Positions 43,667-51,688 of a stretch of DNA of 64,000 nt are shown piece after piece (within the stretch, counting starts at the first letter, position 1; each line of letters opens with the position of its first letter). Under the pieces are notes generated by a model, which saw only the letters and a program-made list of their open reading frames with translations, had not been told where the DNA came from and did no database searches. The stretch lies in the NCBI GenBank assembly GCA_045106815.1, contig JBGCFG010000046.1:40948-104947 (forward strand), given 5' to 3'. Source of the stretch: JAUIAI01 sp045106815 (GTDB lineage Bacteria > Pseudomonadota > Gammaproteobacteria > Burkholderiales > Burkholderiaceae_E). A program made the translations under genes and the position numbers.

Positions 43667-44490
43667 AGCGGCTCTCCCAACTCGGCCAAGGCCTTCTCAT
43701 AGACGTCATCCGTCACCATATTGCTGTGCCAAAGATGAGTGTCCTCAGCAAAGCTGACCCCTTTGCCTTTGACCGTGTGAGCGATGATCACTGATGGCCC
43801 TGATTCAAACGGCAGGGCATCGAGCGCAGTCACGATTTGCGCCATGTCATGCCCGTCGATCTCGCGAACGCTCCAGCCAAATGATCGCCATTTGTCAGCC
43901 AATGGTTCCAGCGACATCATCGACGACACATGACCGCTTTGCTGAACTTTGTTGTAGTCAACAATGGCCGTTAAATTGGGCGTCTGATGATGGGCCGCAG
44001 CCATCGCGGCCTCCCAGTTTGAGCCCTCTTGTAACTCGCCGTCACCGATCATCACGTAGACATTGAAGTCGCGCTTTTGCAGGCGCGCGCCCAGCGCCAT
44101 ACCCAAACCAACCGACAAACCATGCCCCAACCCACCGGTGCTCATTTCTACACCAGCAAGCTTGATGTCGGGGTGCATGCCAAACAAAGACTGATAGCCG
44201 TAAAACTGGTCAATCACCGCGTCGTCGATGATGCCCGCTTGAGCGAGTACCGCGCCTAGGGCGGCATTGGCATGGCCCTTCGACAATACGAAGCGATCGC
44301 GTCCGGGCCAATCAGGCTCGGCGGGGCGCAGACGCATGGTGTGAAAGTACAGCGCGGCTAGCAGGTCGGCTGCTGACAGTGATCCACCCATGTGCCCCGA
44401 GCCAGCTGCATGCAGCGCTCGCCAGACGTTACGGCGTATCTTGAGTGCTTCGTTTTTCAGTTTAGGCAGATCTGCCGCCGTCTGGCTCAT
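43663..44490 (-). CDS. Transketolase, N-terminal subunit (split)
   Basis: 275 residues: the pyrophosphate-binding domain. SGHMGGSLSAADLLAALYFH, RDRFVLSKGHANAALGAVLA and the ThDP motif MIGDGELQEGSNWEAAMAAA with LTAIVDYNKVQQSG (GDG...N) are complete. The strong SD GGAGGGG lies before ATG 44490. It is read with the C-terminal half downstream, and 18 bases separate it from the dehydrogenase gene upstream, so all three form one operon. Confidence 0.9.
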   Translation of the reverse strand: MSQTAADLPKLKNEALKIRRNVWRALHAAGSGHMGGSLSAADLLAALYFHTMRLRPAEPDWPGRDRFVLSKGHANAALGAVLAQAGIIDDAVIDQFYGYQSLFGMHPDIKLAGVEMSTGGLGHGLSVGLGMALGARLQKRDFNVYVMIGDGELQEGSNWEAAMAAAHHQTPNLTAIVDYNKVQQSGHVSSMMSLEPLADKWRSFGWSVREIDGHDMAQIVTALDALPFESGPSVIIAHTVKGKGVSFAEDTHLWHSNMVTDDVYEKALAELGEPL

Positions 44491-44508
44491 CTGTCACCCC
44501 TCCGACTT

Positions 44509-45615
44509 TTATTTGACCCTTGACTCATCAATCATATCGGCAATGGTTTGTGTCACGGCTTTCGTGCCCATATCGCCACCGAACTCCTGCGGCCGCAGCC
44601 GCTTTGCCTCAAAGCCGGCATAGACTGCCTGCTCAATCACTTCGGCCGCATCTATGCAAGCTTGATGACCATGCTGTTCGCCCAAATAGTCAAGCATCAG
44701 CGCACCGCTGAGAATGGCAGCAATTGGGTTTGCCTTGTCTTGTCCAATGATGTCGGGCGCGCTGCCATGCGCCGGTTGAAACAGAGCATGTTTGTCGCCA
44801 ATCTCAGCGCAACTGGCCATACCCATTCCGCCAACAAGCCCGCCACCAAGGTCGGAAAGGATGTCGCCAAACATGTTCTCTGTAACGATGACGTCAAACT
44901 CCCAGGGCCTGCGGATCATATCCAGCGCAGTGGCATCGACATAATTGTAGTCGCGCGCGATATCGGGAAACGCGCCGGCACGCTCATCGTAGATTTTTCT
45001 GAAGAACGCCATTGACCGGAACACATTGGCTTTATCTACGCAAGTTAGCTTGCCCTTGCCTCCCCGCTCGCGCCGCTTTGCCGCAAGTCTGAATCCGAAG
45101 TCATGCAATTTTTCGGTGGTAGCGCGGGTAATGCGCAAGATGTCTTGCACTTCATCATCGTTGGCAACGGTATCGCGTTTATTCGCTGCAGCCGAGTAGA
45201 ACAAGCCCTCGGTTGACTCACGCAACACCACAAAGTCGATGTCGGACGCTCTCGGATCCGCCAGCTTGATCGGCGCATTCGGGTAGGCCTTAATGGGTCT
45301 GACGCCAGCGTATAAACCGTATCGATCACGTAGCCTCAAGTGCGGTGATATCTCGGTGCCGTCGGTATGACGAACGCTGGGTAAGCCAATTGCCCCGACG
45401 AAAATGGCATCGGATTTGCCCGCAGCTTCTTCTGCGCCGGGCGCCATGTCCTGGCCAGTCTCTTTAAAATAAGCAGCTCCCGCCAGTAATGGATTGAATT
45501 GCAAGTCAAACCCACCCACCCGAGCCTGGGCTTTTTCAAGGACGGCAAGCGTGGCATCGACAACATCCACACCGATGCCGTCCCCTTTGATCAAGGCGAT
45601 TTGAAATTTCGTCAT
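44509..45615 (-). CDS. Isocitrate/isopropylmalate/tartrate-type dehydrogenase
   Basis: 368-residue NAD(P)-dependent beta-decarboxylating dehydrogenase. ALIKGDGIGVDVVDATLAVL, LRLRDRYGLYAGVRPIKAYP (substrate arginines), RESTEGLFYS, the metal Asp region VDATALDMIRRPWEFDVIVT with ENMFGDILSDLGGGLVGGMG and AHGSAPDI are all present. The SPHLRLRDRYGLYAGVRP and STEGLFYS forms resemble tartrate dehydrogenase/decarboxylase more than leucine-pathway enzymes. A tartrate-type product, hydroxypyruvate, is a ketol donor for transketolase, which would make sense of the operon; this link is inference. Confidence 0.82.
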   Translation of the reverse strand: MTKFQIALIKGDGIGVDVVDATLAVLEKAQARVGGFDLQFNPLLAGAAYFKETGQDMAPGAEEAAGKSDAIFVGAIGLPSVRHTDGTEISPHLRLRDRYGLYAGVRPIKAYPNAPIKLADPRASDIDFVVLRESTEGLFYSAAANKRDTVANDDEVQDILRITRATTEKLHDFGFRLAAKRRERGGKGKLTCVDKANVFRSMAFFRKIYDERAGAFPDIARDYNYVDATALDMIRRPWEFDVIVTENMFGDILSDLGGGLVGGMGMASCAEIGDKHALFQPAHGSAPDIIGQDKANPIAAILSGALMLDYLGEQHGHQACIDAAEVIEQAVYAGFEAKRLRPQEFGGDMGTKAVTQTIADMIDESRVK

Positions 45616-45879
45616 AGCTTCCAGTATTTAGTTTTTATGCATTGGTAGGTACCGGGTACTTACCTGGCAAGGACGGTCTCCGTCAGGCGGTAGTATAACG
45701 AATACTCTAATGTATACGCTAGAAGCTGGACATGCCCTGGTGCCTATGGCCGTCAGCGAGCATGCCACAGGCGCATGACAGACCGATTGGCAGACCCATT
45801 GCTATAGTCACGGGCGGTCGACCTACGGCCAATCAGCAACTTAAAAACCTCGAGTCAAACGCCCCCACCGGACCAGCCA
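45616..45879. promoter_or_regulatory. Divergent promoter region with GTATA/TATAC dyads
   Basis: 264 bp between the divergent dehydrogenase/transketolase and ThDP-decarboxylase operons. At 45693-45717 a segment begins with GTATAAC and ends with TGTATAC; GTATA pairs with TATAC, and GTATAC itself is a palindrome, as in many GntR-type operators. On the minus strand TATACT could be a -10. No regulator gene lies beside it. Confidence 0.4.
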
Positions 45880-46425
45880 ATGCCAGAAACCTCAACCCCA
45901 TCCGAACCCGAAGTCAATTGGCGCGCACAGATCTACGAGGTCTCCAAAGCCGTCGGTATCAAGCATGCAGCCTATGTGCCAGACGCCGGTCATTCAGAGG
46001 CGATCAAGCGCTTTGAGGCTGACCCCGGAGTCAATGCGGTTGTGCTCACGACGGAAGAGGAAGGGATTCCCTACCTCGCAGGCGCTCACCTTGCCGGGGA
46101 TCGTGGTCTGCTATTGATGCAGTCCAGTGGGGTTGGCAACTGTATCAACATGCTGTCGTTGCAAGCCAATGCACGCTTCCCTTTGCTCATGGTCATCACG
46201 ATGCGAGGGGAATGGGCCGAGTTCAATCAGTGGCAGAACCCGATGGGGCGAGCCGCTGAACCCGCTCTGAACCTTATGGGCGTGATGACCTGGCGAGCCC
46301 AGAAGCCGGAAGAAGTGGCTAATCTGCTGCGCGGTGCCGCCACGATGGCCTTCGAAGGTGATCAGGCCTGCGCCGTGCTGTTGAGCCAGCAACTCATTGG
46401 TCAAAAAGTCTGGAGTAAAAAATGA
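45880..46425 (+). CDS. ThDP decarboxylase alpha subunit (sulfopyruvate/phosphonopyruvate decarboxylase-like)
   Basis: 181 residues: the PYR domain of a split thiamine-diphosphate decarboxylase, ComD-like. TTEEEGIPYLAGAHLAGDRG contains the Glu that activates ThDP, LLLMQSSGVGNCINMLSLQA and FPLLMVITMRGEWAEFNQWQ the dimer-interface blocks. It pairs with the next gene, whose ATG overlaps its stop. Relatives decarboxylate sulfopyruvate to sulfoacetaldehyde or phosphonopyruvate to phosphonoacetaldehyde; other 2-oxoacids are possible. It is divergent from the transketolase operon. No clear SD was seen. Confidence 0.8.
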   Translation: MPETSTPSEPEVNWRAQIYEVSKAVGIKHAAYVPDAGHSEAIKRFEADPGVNAVVLTTEEEGIPYLAGAHLAGDRGLLLMQSSGVGNCINMLSLQANARFPLLMVITMRGEWAEFNQWQNPMGRAAEPALNLMGVMTWRAQKPEEVANLLRGAATMAFEGDQACAVLLSQQLIGQKVWSKK

Positions 46426-47000
46426 GTGATTTACTAGACCGACGTGCTGTCGTCGCTGAGTTGCTTCAGGATCGTGGCGATCTCCTGGTTGTCACCGGCC
46501 TTGGCTCTCCTACTTATGACGTGTTCGCGGCTGGCGACCATGACCGTAACTATTACCTTTGGGGCGCGATGGGTGGCGCCGCGATGATCGGATTGGGCAT
46601 AGCAAAAGCAAAGCCAGACGAATCGGTCTTAGTGATTACCGGTGACGGGGAAATGCTAATGGCGATGGGCGCGTTCGCAACGATCGCCGTGCAGGCGCCC
46701 AAAAACCTGACCATTGTCGTTTTAGATAATGGTCACTATGGCGAGACTGGTATGCAGCTAAGCCATGCTGGCCACGGCATCAGACTGGATCAAGTGGCTG
46801 CTAGCGTTGGCTTTGATGACGCGCACCAGATAACCGATATGGCTGGCGTTACTGCGCTTCGCTCCCAACTGCAAACCGGCCAATCGCTCACTTGTGCAAA
46901 CATTGTTGTTGGTACAGATGAGCCTGAACGCGTCTTACCGTCACGCGATGGCGTACACATCAAGAACCGTTTCAAGTTGGCTTTGGGGCAGGTGCTTTAA
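46422..47000 (+). CDS. ThDP decarboxylase beta subunit (ComE-like)
   Basis: 192 residues: the PP domain. The full ThDP motif is visible from VLVITGDGEMLMAMGAFATI to KNLTIVVLDNGHYGETGM (GDG then N about 27 residues on). It completes the active site with the alpha subunit, with which it is coupled by ATGA. Sulfopyruvate decarboxylase beta subunits have this size. There is no Xsc, SuyAB or phosphonate gene in the window, so the 2-oxoacid substrate is uncertain. Confidence 0.82.
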   Translation: MSDLLDRRAVVAELLQDRGDLLVVTGLGSPTYDVFAAGDHDRNYYLWGAMGGAAMIGLGIAKAKPDESVLVITGDGEMLMAMGAFATIAVQAPKNLTIVVLDNGHYGETGMQLSHAGHGIRLDQVAASVGFDDAHQITDMAGVTALRSQLQTGQSLTCANIVVGTDEPERVLPSRDGVHIKNRFKLALGQVL

Positions 47001-47089
47001 CGGGCAACACCGTGTCGACCAACCCTGTCAGCCTACTGCACGCTTAACTAGACAAGGGCTCGACACGCCCAGGGCGTTCACCAAAACTA

Positions 47090-47131
47090 AATTGACCATG
47101 CCTAGCGATCAAGCAAGGAATTTGGTCAATT
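47090..47131. repeat. Inverted repeat AATTGACCA / TGGTCAATT
   Basis: Nine-base arms at 47090-47098 and 47123-47131 are exact reverse complements with a 24-base spacer, in the 213-bp gap before the sorbosone-dehydrogenase-like gene. This could be two half-sites for a dimeric regulator near a promoter, or a weak hairpin. Confidence 0.5.
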
Positions 47132-47155
47132 GTTTTTGGGCATACACTGGATGCT

Positions 47156-47178
47156 GCGGTTTGGCGTTTTCAAACCGC
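47156..47178 (+). other. Leader hairpin, 8-bp stem
   Basis: GCGGTTTG (47156-47163) pairs with CAAACCGC (47171-47178) around a seven-base loop, 35 bases before ATG 47214. It may be a terminator or attenuator for the decarboxylase operon or a leader structure; no long U-run follows. Confidence 0.45.
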
Positions 47179-47213
47179 TAAGACACAACGACAATCATAA
47201 ATGGAGATGGTGC

Positions 47214-47261
47214 ATGATTCTTTTTCAACAAAAGAAGATCTAGCTATTTTGCGCAACCGCC
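47214..47261 (+). other. Cut-off signal-peptide start of the 47262 gene (in-frame amber)
   Basis: ATG 47214, with GGAG 10 bases upstream, opens in frame with the dehydrogenase gene and encodes MILFQQKKI, then TAG at 47241-47243, then LFCATA leading straight into VVAALTATSAVA. Without the TAG this would be a normal Sec signal: a lysine-bearing n-region, a hydrophobic core and an AVA cleavage site. Confidence 0.75.
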
Positions 47262-48422
47262 GTGGTGGCAGCATTGACCGCGACAAGCGCTGTAGCTGAG
47301 AACAAGGACGATTTACCAGGATGGGCTAAAGACCGGCCTAATACGGAAACTGCAAAGCGGATGGCCCCGGTAGCCGCTTCACCCATCCCGACGGCACCTG
47401 ACAAACTCCCAATTGACAAATTCAAGCTACCTCCTGGGTTCAAGGTTGAGACCTGGGCGGCCGGCGTATTAGATGCCCGCGCCCTGCGCGAAGGCGACAA
47501 AGGCAACCTGTTTGTCAGCACATTCGCTGTTGGCAATAAGGTTTACGTCATTCCAATGGAAGGCAAGCGCGAGCCCAAGACGCTCATCGACAAAGTGCAG
47601 TATGCAACCGGCATTGAGTTTCACGACGGTGACCTGTACTTCGCAACGCATGAAAAGATCATGCGCTACGACGATATCGAATCCAAACTCGATAATCCTG
47701 GCACGCCAACCATGTTGTACGACAAACTGCCAGGCGGTGACGATCACAGCTGGAAGTACATCAGAATCAACGATGACAAGCTCTACTACAGCATCGGCGC
47801 TCCTTGCAATATTTGCGACCCAGGTGACTACGCCAAGATCTATCGGATGAATCTTGATGGCAGCGATATCGAGACCATTGCCTCTGGCGTGCGGAACACC
47901 GTTGGATTCGACTTTAGTCCCAAGACCAATGAACTCTGGTTCACCAACAATGGTCGTGACTGGATGAGTGAAGACATCCCCAATGACACGCTTCACGTCG
48001 TTTCAAGCGAGAACCCGCACTTTGGCTTCCCGTACTGCCATCAGGACGACATCCGCGACCCCGAGTTTGGCTGGGGTAAGTCTTGTGAGGATTTTGCCAA
48101 ACCCGCGGCGTTGCTTGGACCGCATGCTGGCTCGCTTGGCATGACGTTCTACGAAGGTAAGATGTTCCCCGAGAAATATCAGGGCGCCATGTTCATCGCG
48201 CGTCACGGCCCCTGGAACCGCACGGAGAAGTACGCCGACATCATGGTCGCCTGGCCTGACGGCAAGGGTGGCGCCAAACTGGAGCCCTTCATGACCGGAT
48301 TCGTCGAGAACAATACCTACCTCGGCAGACCGGTGGACTTCCATGTCATGAAAGACGGTTCAATGCTGGTCAGTGATGACTTTGCAGGCGCGATTTATCG
48401 CATCAGCTACACGGGTCAGTAA
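47262..48422 (+). CDS. Sorbosone/PQQ-glucose dehydrogenase-like beta-propeller protein
   Basis: Mature part of a periplasmic beta-propeller oxidoreductase of the L-sorbosone dehydrogenase/soluble glucose dehydrogenase group. LPPGFKVETWAAGVLDARAL, DGDLYFATHEKIMRYDDI, LYYSIGAPCNICDPGDYAKI and FTNNGRDWMSEDIPNDTLHV with FGFPYCHQDD follow the family. The C-terminus DGSMLVSDDFAGAIYRISYT closes the propeller. From GTG 47262 only 12 residues precede the AVA cleavage site and there is no basic n-region, so this start gives a poor signal; the true start is probably ATG 47214, cut by TAG 47241. The gene may be a recent pseudogene or a sequencing artefact. The cytochrome gene downstream would be its electron acceptor. 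Confidence 0.75.
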   Translation: MVAALTATSAVAENKDDLPGWAKDRPNTETAKRMAPVAASPIPTAPDKLPIDKFKLPPGFKVETWAAGVLDARALREGDKGNLFVSTFAVGNKVYVIPMEGKREPKTLIDKVQYATGIEFHDGDLYFATHEKIMRYDDIESKLDNPGTPTMLYDKLPGGDDHSWKYIRINDDKLYYSIGAPCNICDPGDYAKIYRMNLDGSDIETIASGVRNTVGFDFSPKTNELWFTNNGRDWMSEDIPNDTLHVVSSENPHFGFPYCHQDDIRDPEFGWGKSCEDFAKPAALLGPHAGSLGMTFYEGKMFPEKYQGAMFIARHGPWNRTEKYADIMVAWPDGKGGAKLEPFMTGFVENNTYLGRPVDFHVMKDGSMLVSDDFAGAIYRISYTGQ

Positions 48423-49114
48423 TGCACCGAGTTGTTTCTTTTGTTTTGGCAAGCGCGCAGCGTCATCGCGCGCTTTGCCGACCGCGCCACTCGATAGCCG
48501 CAGTGGCGCGGTTGGTGATGGCCGCTACCGCGCTGCTTGGCAGTGCCGGCCTGCAAGCACAGTCCTCCTCTACTGCGCCCGCTGAAACGGTGTCTAGCGA
48601 CTATGCCGCCCGCTACGCAAGCAGTTGTGCCAGTTGCCATGGCGACAAAGGTCGCAGCGACCTGGACAACATTCCTGTCCTTGCCGGACAGCATTCGTTC
48701 TACGCCATTACCCAGTTGTTTCTGTTCCGGGAGGGGCGACGAGCCAACCAGGAGATGTCTGCAGTTGCGGCGAACATGAGCAATGAAGATATGCAAGGCT
48801 TTGCCTCGTTTATCTCTTCAATGCTGCCTGTGCCGCCCCCACAAGCCGACGCGCCTGACGCAGAATTATTGAAACGTGGAGAGCAATTGGCGCAAAAATA
48901 CCGATGCAGCTTTTGCCACGGTGATGACTTCAGTGGTGGGGAACAGGTACCCCGAATCGGCGGCCAGCATGAAGATTATTTGAAGATGACGCTGCGCGAA
49001 TTCAAAAACGGGGAACGTCAGGGATACACGATGGCGATGGCGGGTGCCGTGAGTGAGATTTCCCAGGAAGATCTCGACACCGTGGCCTACTATCTGGCGC
49101 GCTTTAAAGAATAA
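48422..49114 (+). CDS. Di-haem cytochrome c4-like protein
   Basis: 230 residues with two class I c-type haem sites: CASCHG (about residue 69) and CSFCHG (about 161). Each is followed by a typical Met region, such as LAGQHSFYAITQLFLFREGR and GGQHEDYLKMTLREFKNGER. Cytochrome c4 repeats this arrangement. A long basic n-region precedes a hydrophobic signal ending GLQAQ. The ATG overlaps the preceding TAA (TAATG), so it is translationally coupled to the dehydrogenase; the cytochrome should take electrons from it in the periplasm. Whether it is still translated well depends on the amber problem upstream. Confidence 0.9.
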   Translation: MHRVVSFVLASAQRHRALCRPRHSIAAVARLVMAATALLGSAGLQAQSSSTAPAETVSSDYAARYASSCASCHGDKGRSDLDNIPVLAGQHSFYAITQLFLFREGRRANQEMSAVAANMSNEDMQGFASFISSMLPVPPPQADAPDAELLKRGEQLAQKYRCSFCHGDDFSGGEQVPRIGGQHEDYLKMTLREFKNGERQGYTMAMAGAVSEISQEDLDTVAYYLARFKE

Positions 49115-49132
49115 TTGGGCATAGCCAGCCGA

Positions 49133-49735
49133 TCACCACATGCGGTCGGCTGCATACGCCTCGTAACCTGCATCATAGGCATCAGCATCGAATTCGGCCT
49201 GCCGTTCCTTAATGAACGCGCCAGCCGTTGGCACGCGCGGGGCATCGGCAGAGGCGTTCCACAAGTTAGAGCGCATGAGGGCTTTGGCGCACTGGAAGTA
49301 GACTTCCTGCACCGTGATCACGATAACGGTTTTAGGTTGTTTTCCGTCTTTCTCGAATTGCTCGGTCGCCTCTGGAGAGGCATTCAATTCGGCCCGGCCG
49401 TTGACACGAACGACATTCAGACTGCCCGGCACCATAAACAGCAAACTGACTCGGCCATCCTCAACGATATTGCGCAAAGAATCTATCCGGTTATTGCCCA
49501 TCCAGTCAGGGAGCCAAATCGTCTGGCGATCAACCAGATGAACCACCGGACCGCGATCTCCTCTGGGACTTCCATCGGTACCGTTCGGGCCGACTGACGA
49601 CAGAATGACAAAGCGTGAGGCGCCTATCCATTGCTGATAGAGCGGAGTCAAATGCGGCGCCACTTTGGTAATCGCGGCAGGCACCGGAGCGCCGTAAAGC
49701 GCTTCTAGCTGCGCAATGGTCTTGATGGCTTGCAT
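49133..49735 (-). CDS. PPOX-class FMN flavoprotein (pyridoxamine-phosphate-oxidase fold)
   Basis: 200-residue split-barrel flavoprotein. RFVILSSVGPNGTDGSPRGD, VHLVDRQTIWLPDWMGNNRI with DSLRNIVEDGRVSLLFMVPG, and QEVYFQCAKALMRSNLWNAS match the MSMEG_1061-like subgroup, whose members bind FMN; the substrate is not established. The ATG at 49735 has GGGGAG seven bases upstream, clearly better than GTG 49750. It stands alone on the minus strand, convergent with the cytochrome gene. Confidence 0.87.
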   Translation of the reverse strand: MQAIKTIAQLEALYGAPVPAAITKVAPHLTPLYQQWIGASRFVILSSVGPNGTDGSPRGDRGPVVHLVDRQTIWLPDWMGNNRIDSLRNIVEDGRVSLLFMVPGSLNVVRVNGRAELNASPEATEQFEKDGKQPKTVIVITVQEVYFQCAKALMRSNLWNASADAPRVPTAGAFIKERQAEFDADAYDAGYEAYAADRMW

Positions 49736-49911
49736 AACCGCTCCCCGCACGACTTAAAACATCATGGTAAATCACGTCCCTATGCGACGAAGAGCCATTG
49801 ACGACAACCAGATGGCTTGGCAGACGGCCGTGTTCGGTTCATCATGGCGCCCGAACAATTCTCTACCGCTTCTTCGAGACGCGGTATCACCAGGCGTAGC
49901 AGGAAGGCACT

Positions 49912-50586
49912 GTGGACAAACTATCTGAACGAGTCGACTGGCAGTACGTGTTGCGAGAGTTTTGGAATGTGTACCGGTTCAGCTCCGCGGGCGGGAGTAA
50001 ACCTATTCGCACACACCAACGACAGGTTCGTAACCTCCTGAGCGCCGAAATGGAGCATGACCCCACCGTGCTCGTGACCGAACCTGAAACACTACCCGTT
50101 TGCGCCTGGCTCAGCCGTGCGCTGGACCAGGGTCTGCTTGAACGCACCGCTCCCATGGTCAGAGCCCTGCGCCATGTGACCAATGAATTGGTCTGGACTT
50201 ATGGCTATGAACGGGTACCGCCAGGACTTCGGCGCAAGTACGCTTATGCAGAATTACTCGGGCCAAACGGCCCAGTCGTGAGCGACCGCCTGATTCTGGG
50301 CGTGGTGCTGTTTGCGCCACGGTGCACCTACCCCGCGCACAGCCACGATGGGATTTTTGAGTCATATATGTGCCTGAGCGGTGCGGTCTCTGAAGGCAAC
50401 GAAGGCGTGTATGCACCAGGCTCCTTGCTTTACACCCCGCCGAACAAGGCTCACCGCATTACAACTGGCGACTTTGAACCCACCCTGTTGACCTATGCCT
50501 GGACCGGCGAGCCCGATAAATTGCTGAATCAAAAAATGAGCTTCACCCGTCAGCGGCGAAGAGACGCCGCTTCGTCGGAGTATTAG
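49912..50586 (+). CDS. dddL: Dimethylsulfoniopropionate (DMSP) lyase DddL
   Basis: 224 residues that I recognise as DddL along nearly the whole length. Shared features include DWQYVLREFWNVYRFSSAGG, RTHQRQVRNLL, ELVWTYGYERVPPGLRRKYA, ELLGPNGPVVSDRLILGVVL and the cupin core PAHSHDGIFESYMCLSGAVS, with metal ligands His143, His145, Glu150 and a later His181 in PPNKAHRITTGD. The enzyme cleaves DMSP to dimethyl sulfide and acrylate; the family is metal-dependent. It starts at GTG 49912 after AGGAAGG. It is a single gene with no dddA, dddC, acuI or prpE next to it, and ends three bases before the convergent PLP gene. Confidence 0.87.
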   Translation: MDKLSERVDWQYVLREFWNVYRFSSAGGSKPIRTHQRQVRNLLSAEMEHDPTVLVTEPETLPVCAWLSRALDQGLLERTAPMVRALRHVTNELVWTYGYERVPPGLRRKYAYAELLGPNGPVVSDRLILGVVLFAPRCTYPAHSHDGIFESYMCLSGAVSEGNEGVYAPGSLLYTPPNKAHRITTGDFEPTLLTYAWTGEPDKLLNQKMSFTRQRRRDAASSEY

Positions 50587-50589
50587 GCA

Positions 50590-51645
50590 TCACTGCTGAT
50601 GGTCACCTTTGAGGCGCTCAGTCAGATCATTCTGATACGCAAAAATCGAAGGTAAGCCGCCGGTGTGTATGAAAAGAACGGTCTCACCCTGCTTGATGAC
50701 ACCGCTTTCCACGAGCGAAATCAAGCCCGCCATCGTTCTACCTGAATAGACCGGATCCAGCAGGACGCCCTCCAGACGTGCCGTCATCGAAATTGCGTTC
50801 ATTACGGCATCATTGAGTTGGCCATATCCAGGGCTGAGCACGGCATCATCAACCAGAACATCGCTGCCTGTGATGTCGCCGCCGCCCAGCATCTGAGCCA
50901 GTTCATTAACCCGGCGTGTGATCCGCTCATGCTGGGCAACGGCATCCCGGCGCACACAAATGCCATGCACCGGCACTTGCCAGCCACAAACCCGAGCGCC
51001 AGCCAAAAAGCCAGCATGAGTGAGACCACTACCAGACGGGATCACCACGTGATCAGGTGCCTGACTCATCGATTCCAGTTGAATCGCGCACTCGGCAGCG
51101 CAGCCGCTGTAGCCGAGCCCGCCAACAGGCGGATGCTCAATCCCGAGGTGAACTACATAGGGGCGGCGCCCTTGCTCGCTTAACTCGCGGGCCATTCGGT
51201 CCAGGTTGGCGTCGGCAGCTGCCTCATTCTCGCCTTCATCAAAATAGTGAACCTGTGCGCCAAGCAGATGATTGAGCAATACATTTCCTGAACCGTTGTA
51301 AATTGCATCATCTTTGGGTACCCGGTGCTCAAGTTGCACAACCGCCTGCCAGCCCAGCCGGGCAGCGGCCGCCGCACACAAGCGCACAAAGTTCGATTGC
51401 ACCGCGCCGGTAATCAGCACAGTGTCGGCCCCATCGCGTTTGGCTGGCCCGAGGTAGTACTCAAGCTGACGTACCTTATTACCGCCCATGGCCAGTGACG
51501 AGGCGTCGTCACGTTTGGCCAGAAGTGATATGCCCAGTTCGCGACCGAGCCTTGGAAGTGCCTCCAGGGAGGTGACATCAAGCCCCAGATCAACGGTTGG
51601 AAAACGCTCAAGCGCCGGCAGGCGCTCAAAGATGGCTTGCTTCAT
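50590..51645 (-). CDS. D-cysteine desulfhydrase / cysteate sulfo-lyase-family PLP enzyme
   Basis: 351-residue beta-family PLP enzyme related to ACC deaminase. LLAKRDDASSLAMGGNKVRQ has the PLP Lys (GGNKVRQLEY). GAVQSNFVRLCAAAAARLGW, VVIPSGSGLTHAGFLAGA (phosphate loop) and the late LLDPVYSGRTMAGL follow the D-cysteine desulfhydrase type. CuyA, which removes sulfite from L-cysteate, belongs here too; the sequence does not decide between them. The ATG at 51645 has GGAG eight bases upstream. It ends three bases after dddL in the opposite direction. Confidence 0.85.
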   Translation of the reverse strand: MKQAIFERLPALERFPTVDLGLDVTSLEALPRLGRELGISLLAKRDDASSLAMGGNKVRQLEYYLGPAKRDGADTVLITGAVQSNFVRLCAAAAARLGWQAVVQLEHRVPKDDAIYNGSGNVLLNHLLGAQVHYFDEGENEAAADANLDRMARELSEQGRRPYVVHLGIEHPPVGGLGYSGCAAECAIQLESMSQAPDHVVIPSGSGLTHAGFLAGARVCGWQVPVHGICVRRDAVAQHERITRRVNELAQMLGGGDITGSDVLVDDAVLSPGYGQLNDAVMNAISMTARLEGVLLDPVYSGRTMAGLISLVESGVIKQGETVLFIHTGGLPSIFAYQNDLTERLKGDHQQ

Positions 51646-51688
51646 CAATAACTCCAGGCCTTGCTCGGCTTTTTAGCGCAGCATACCC

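Noticed and set aside
47201..47299. Alternative frame from ATG 47201 as the start of the dehydrogenase
   Set aside because: It is in another frame, ends at a TGA after 32 codons and does not look like a signal peptide.
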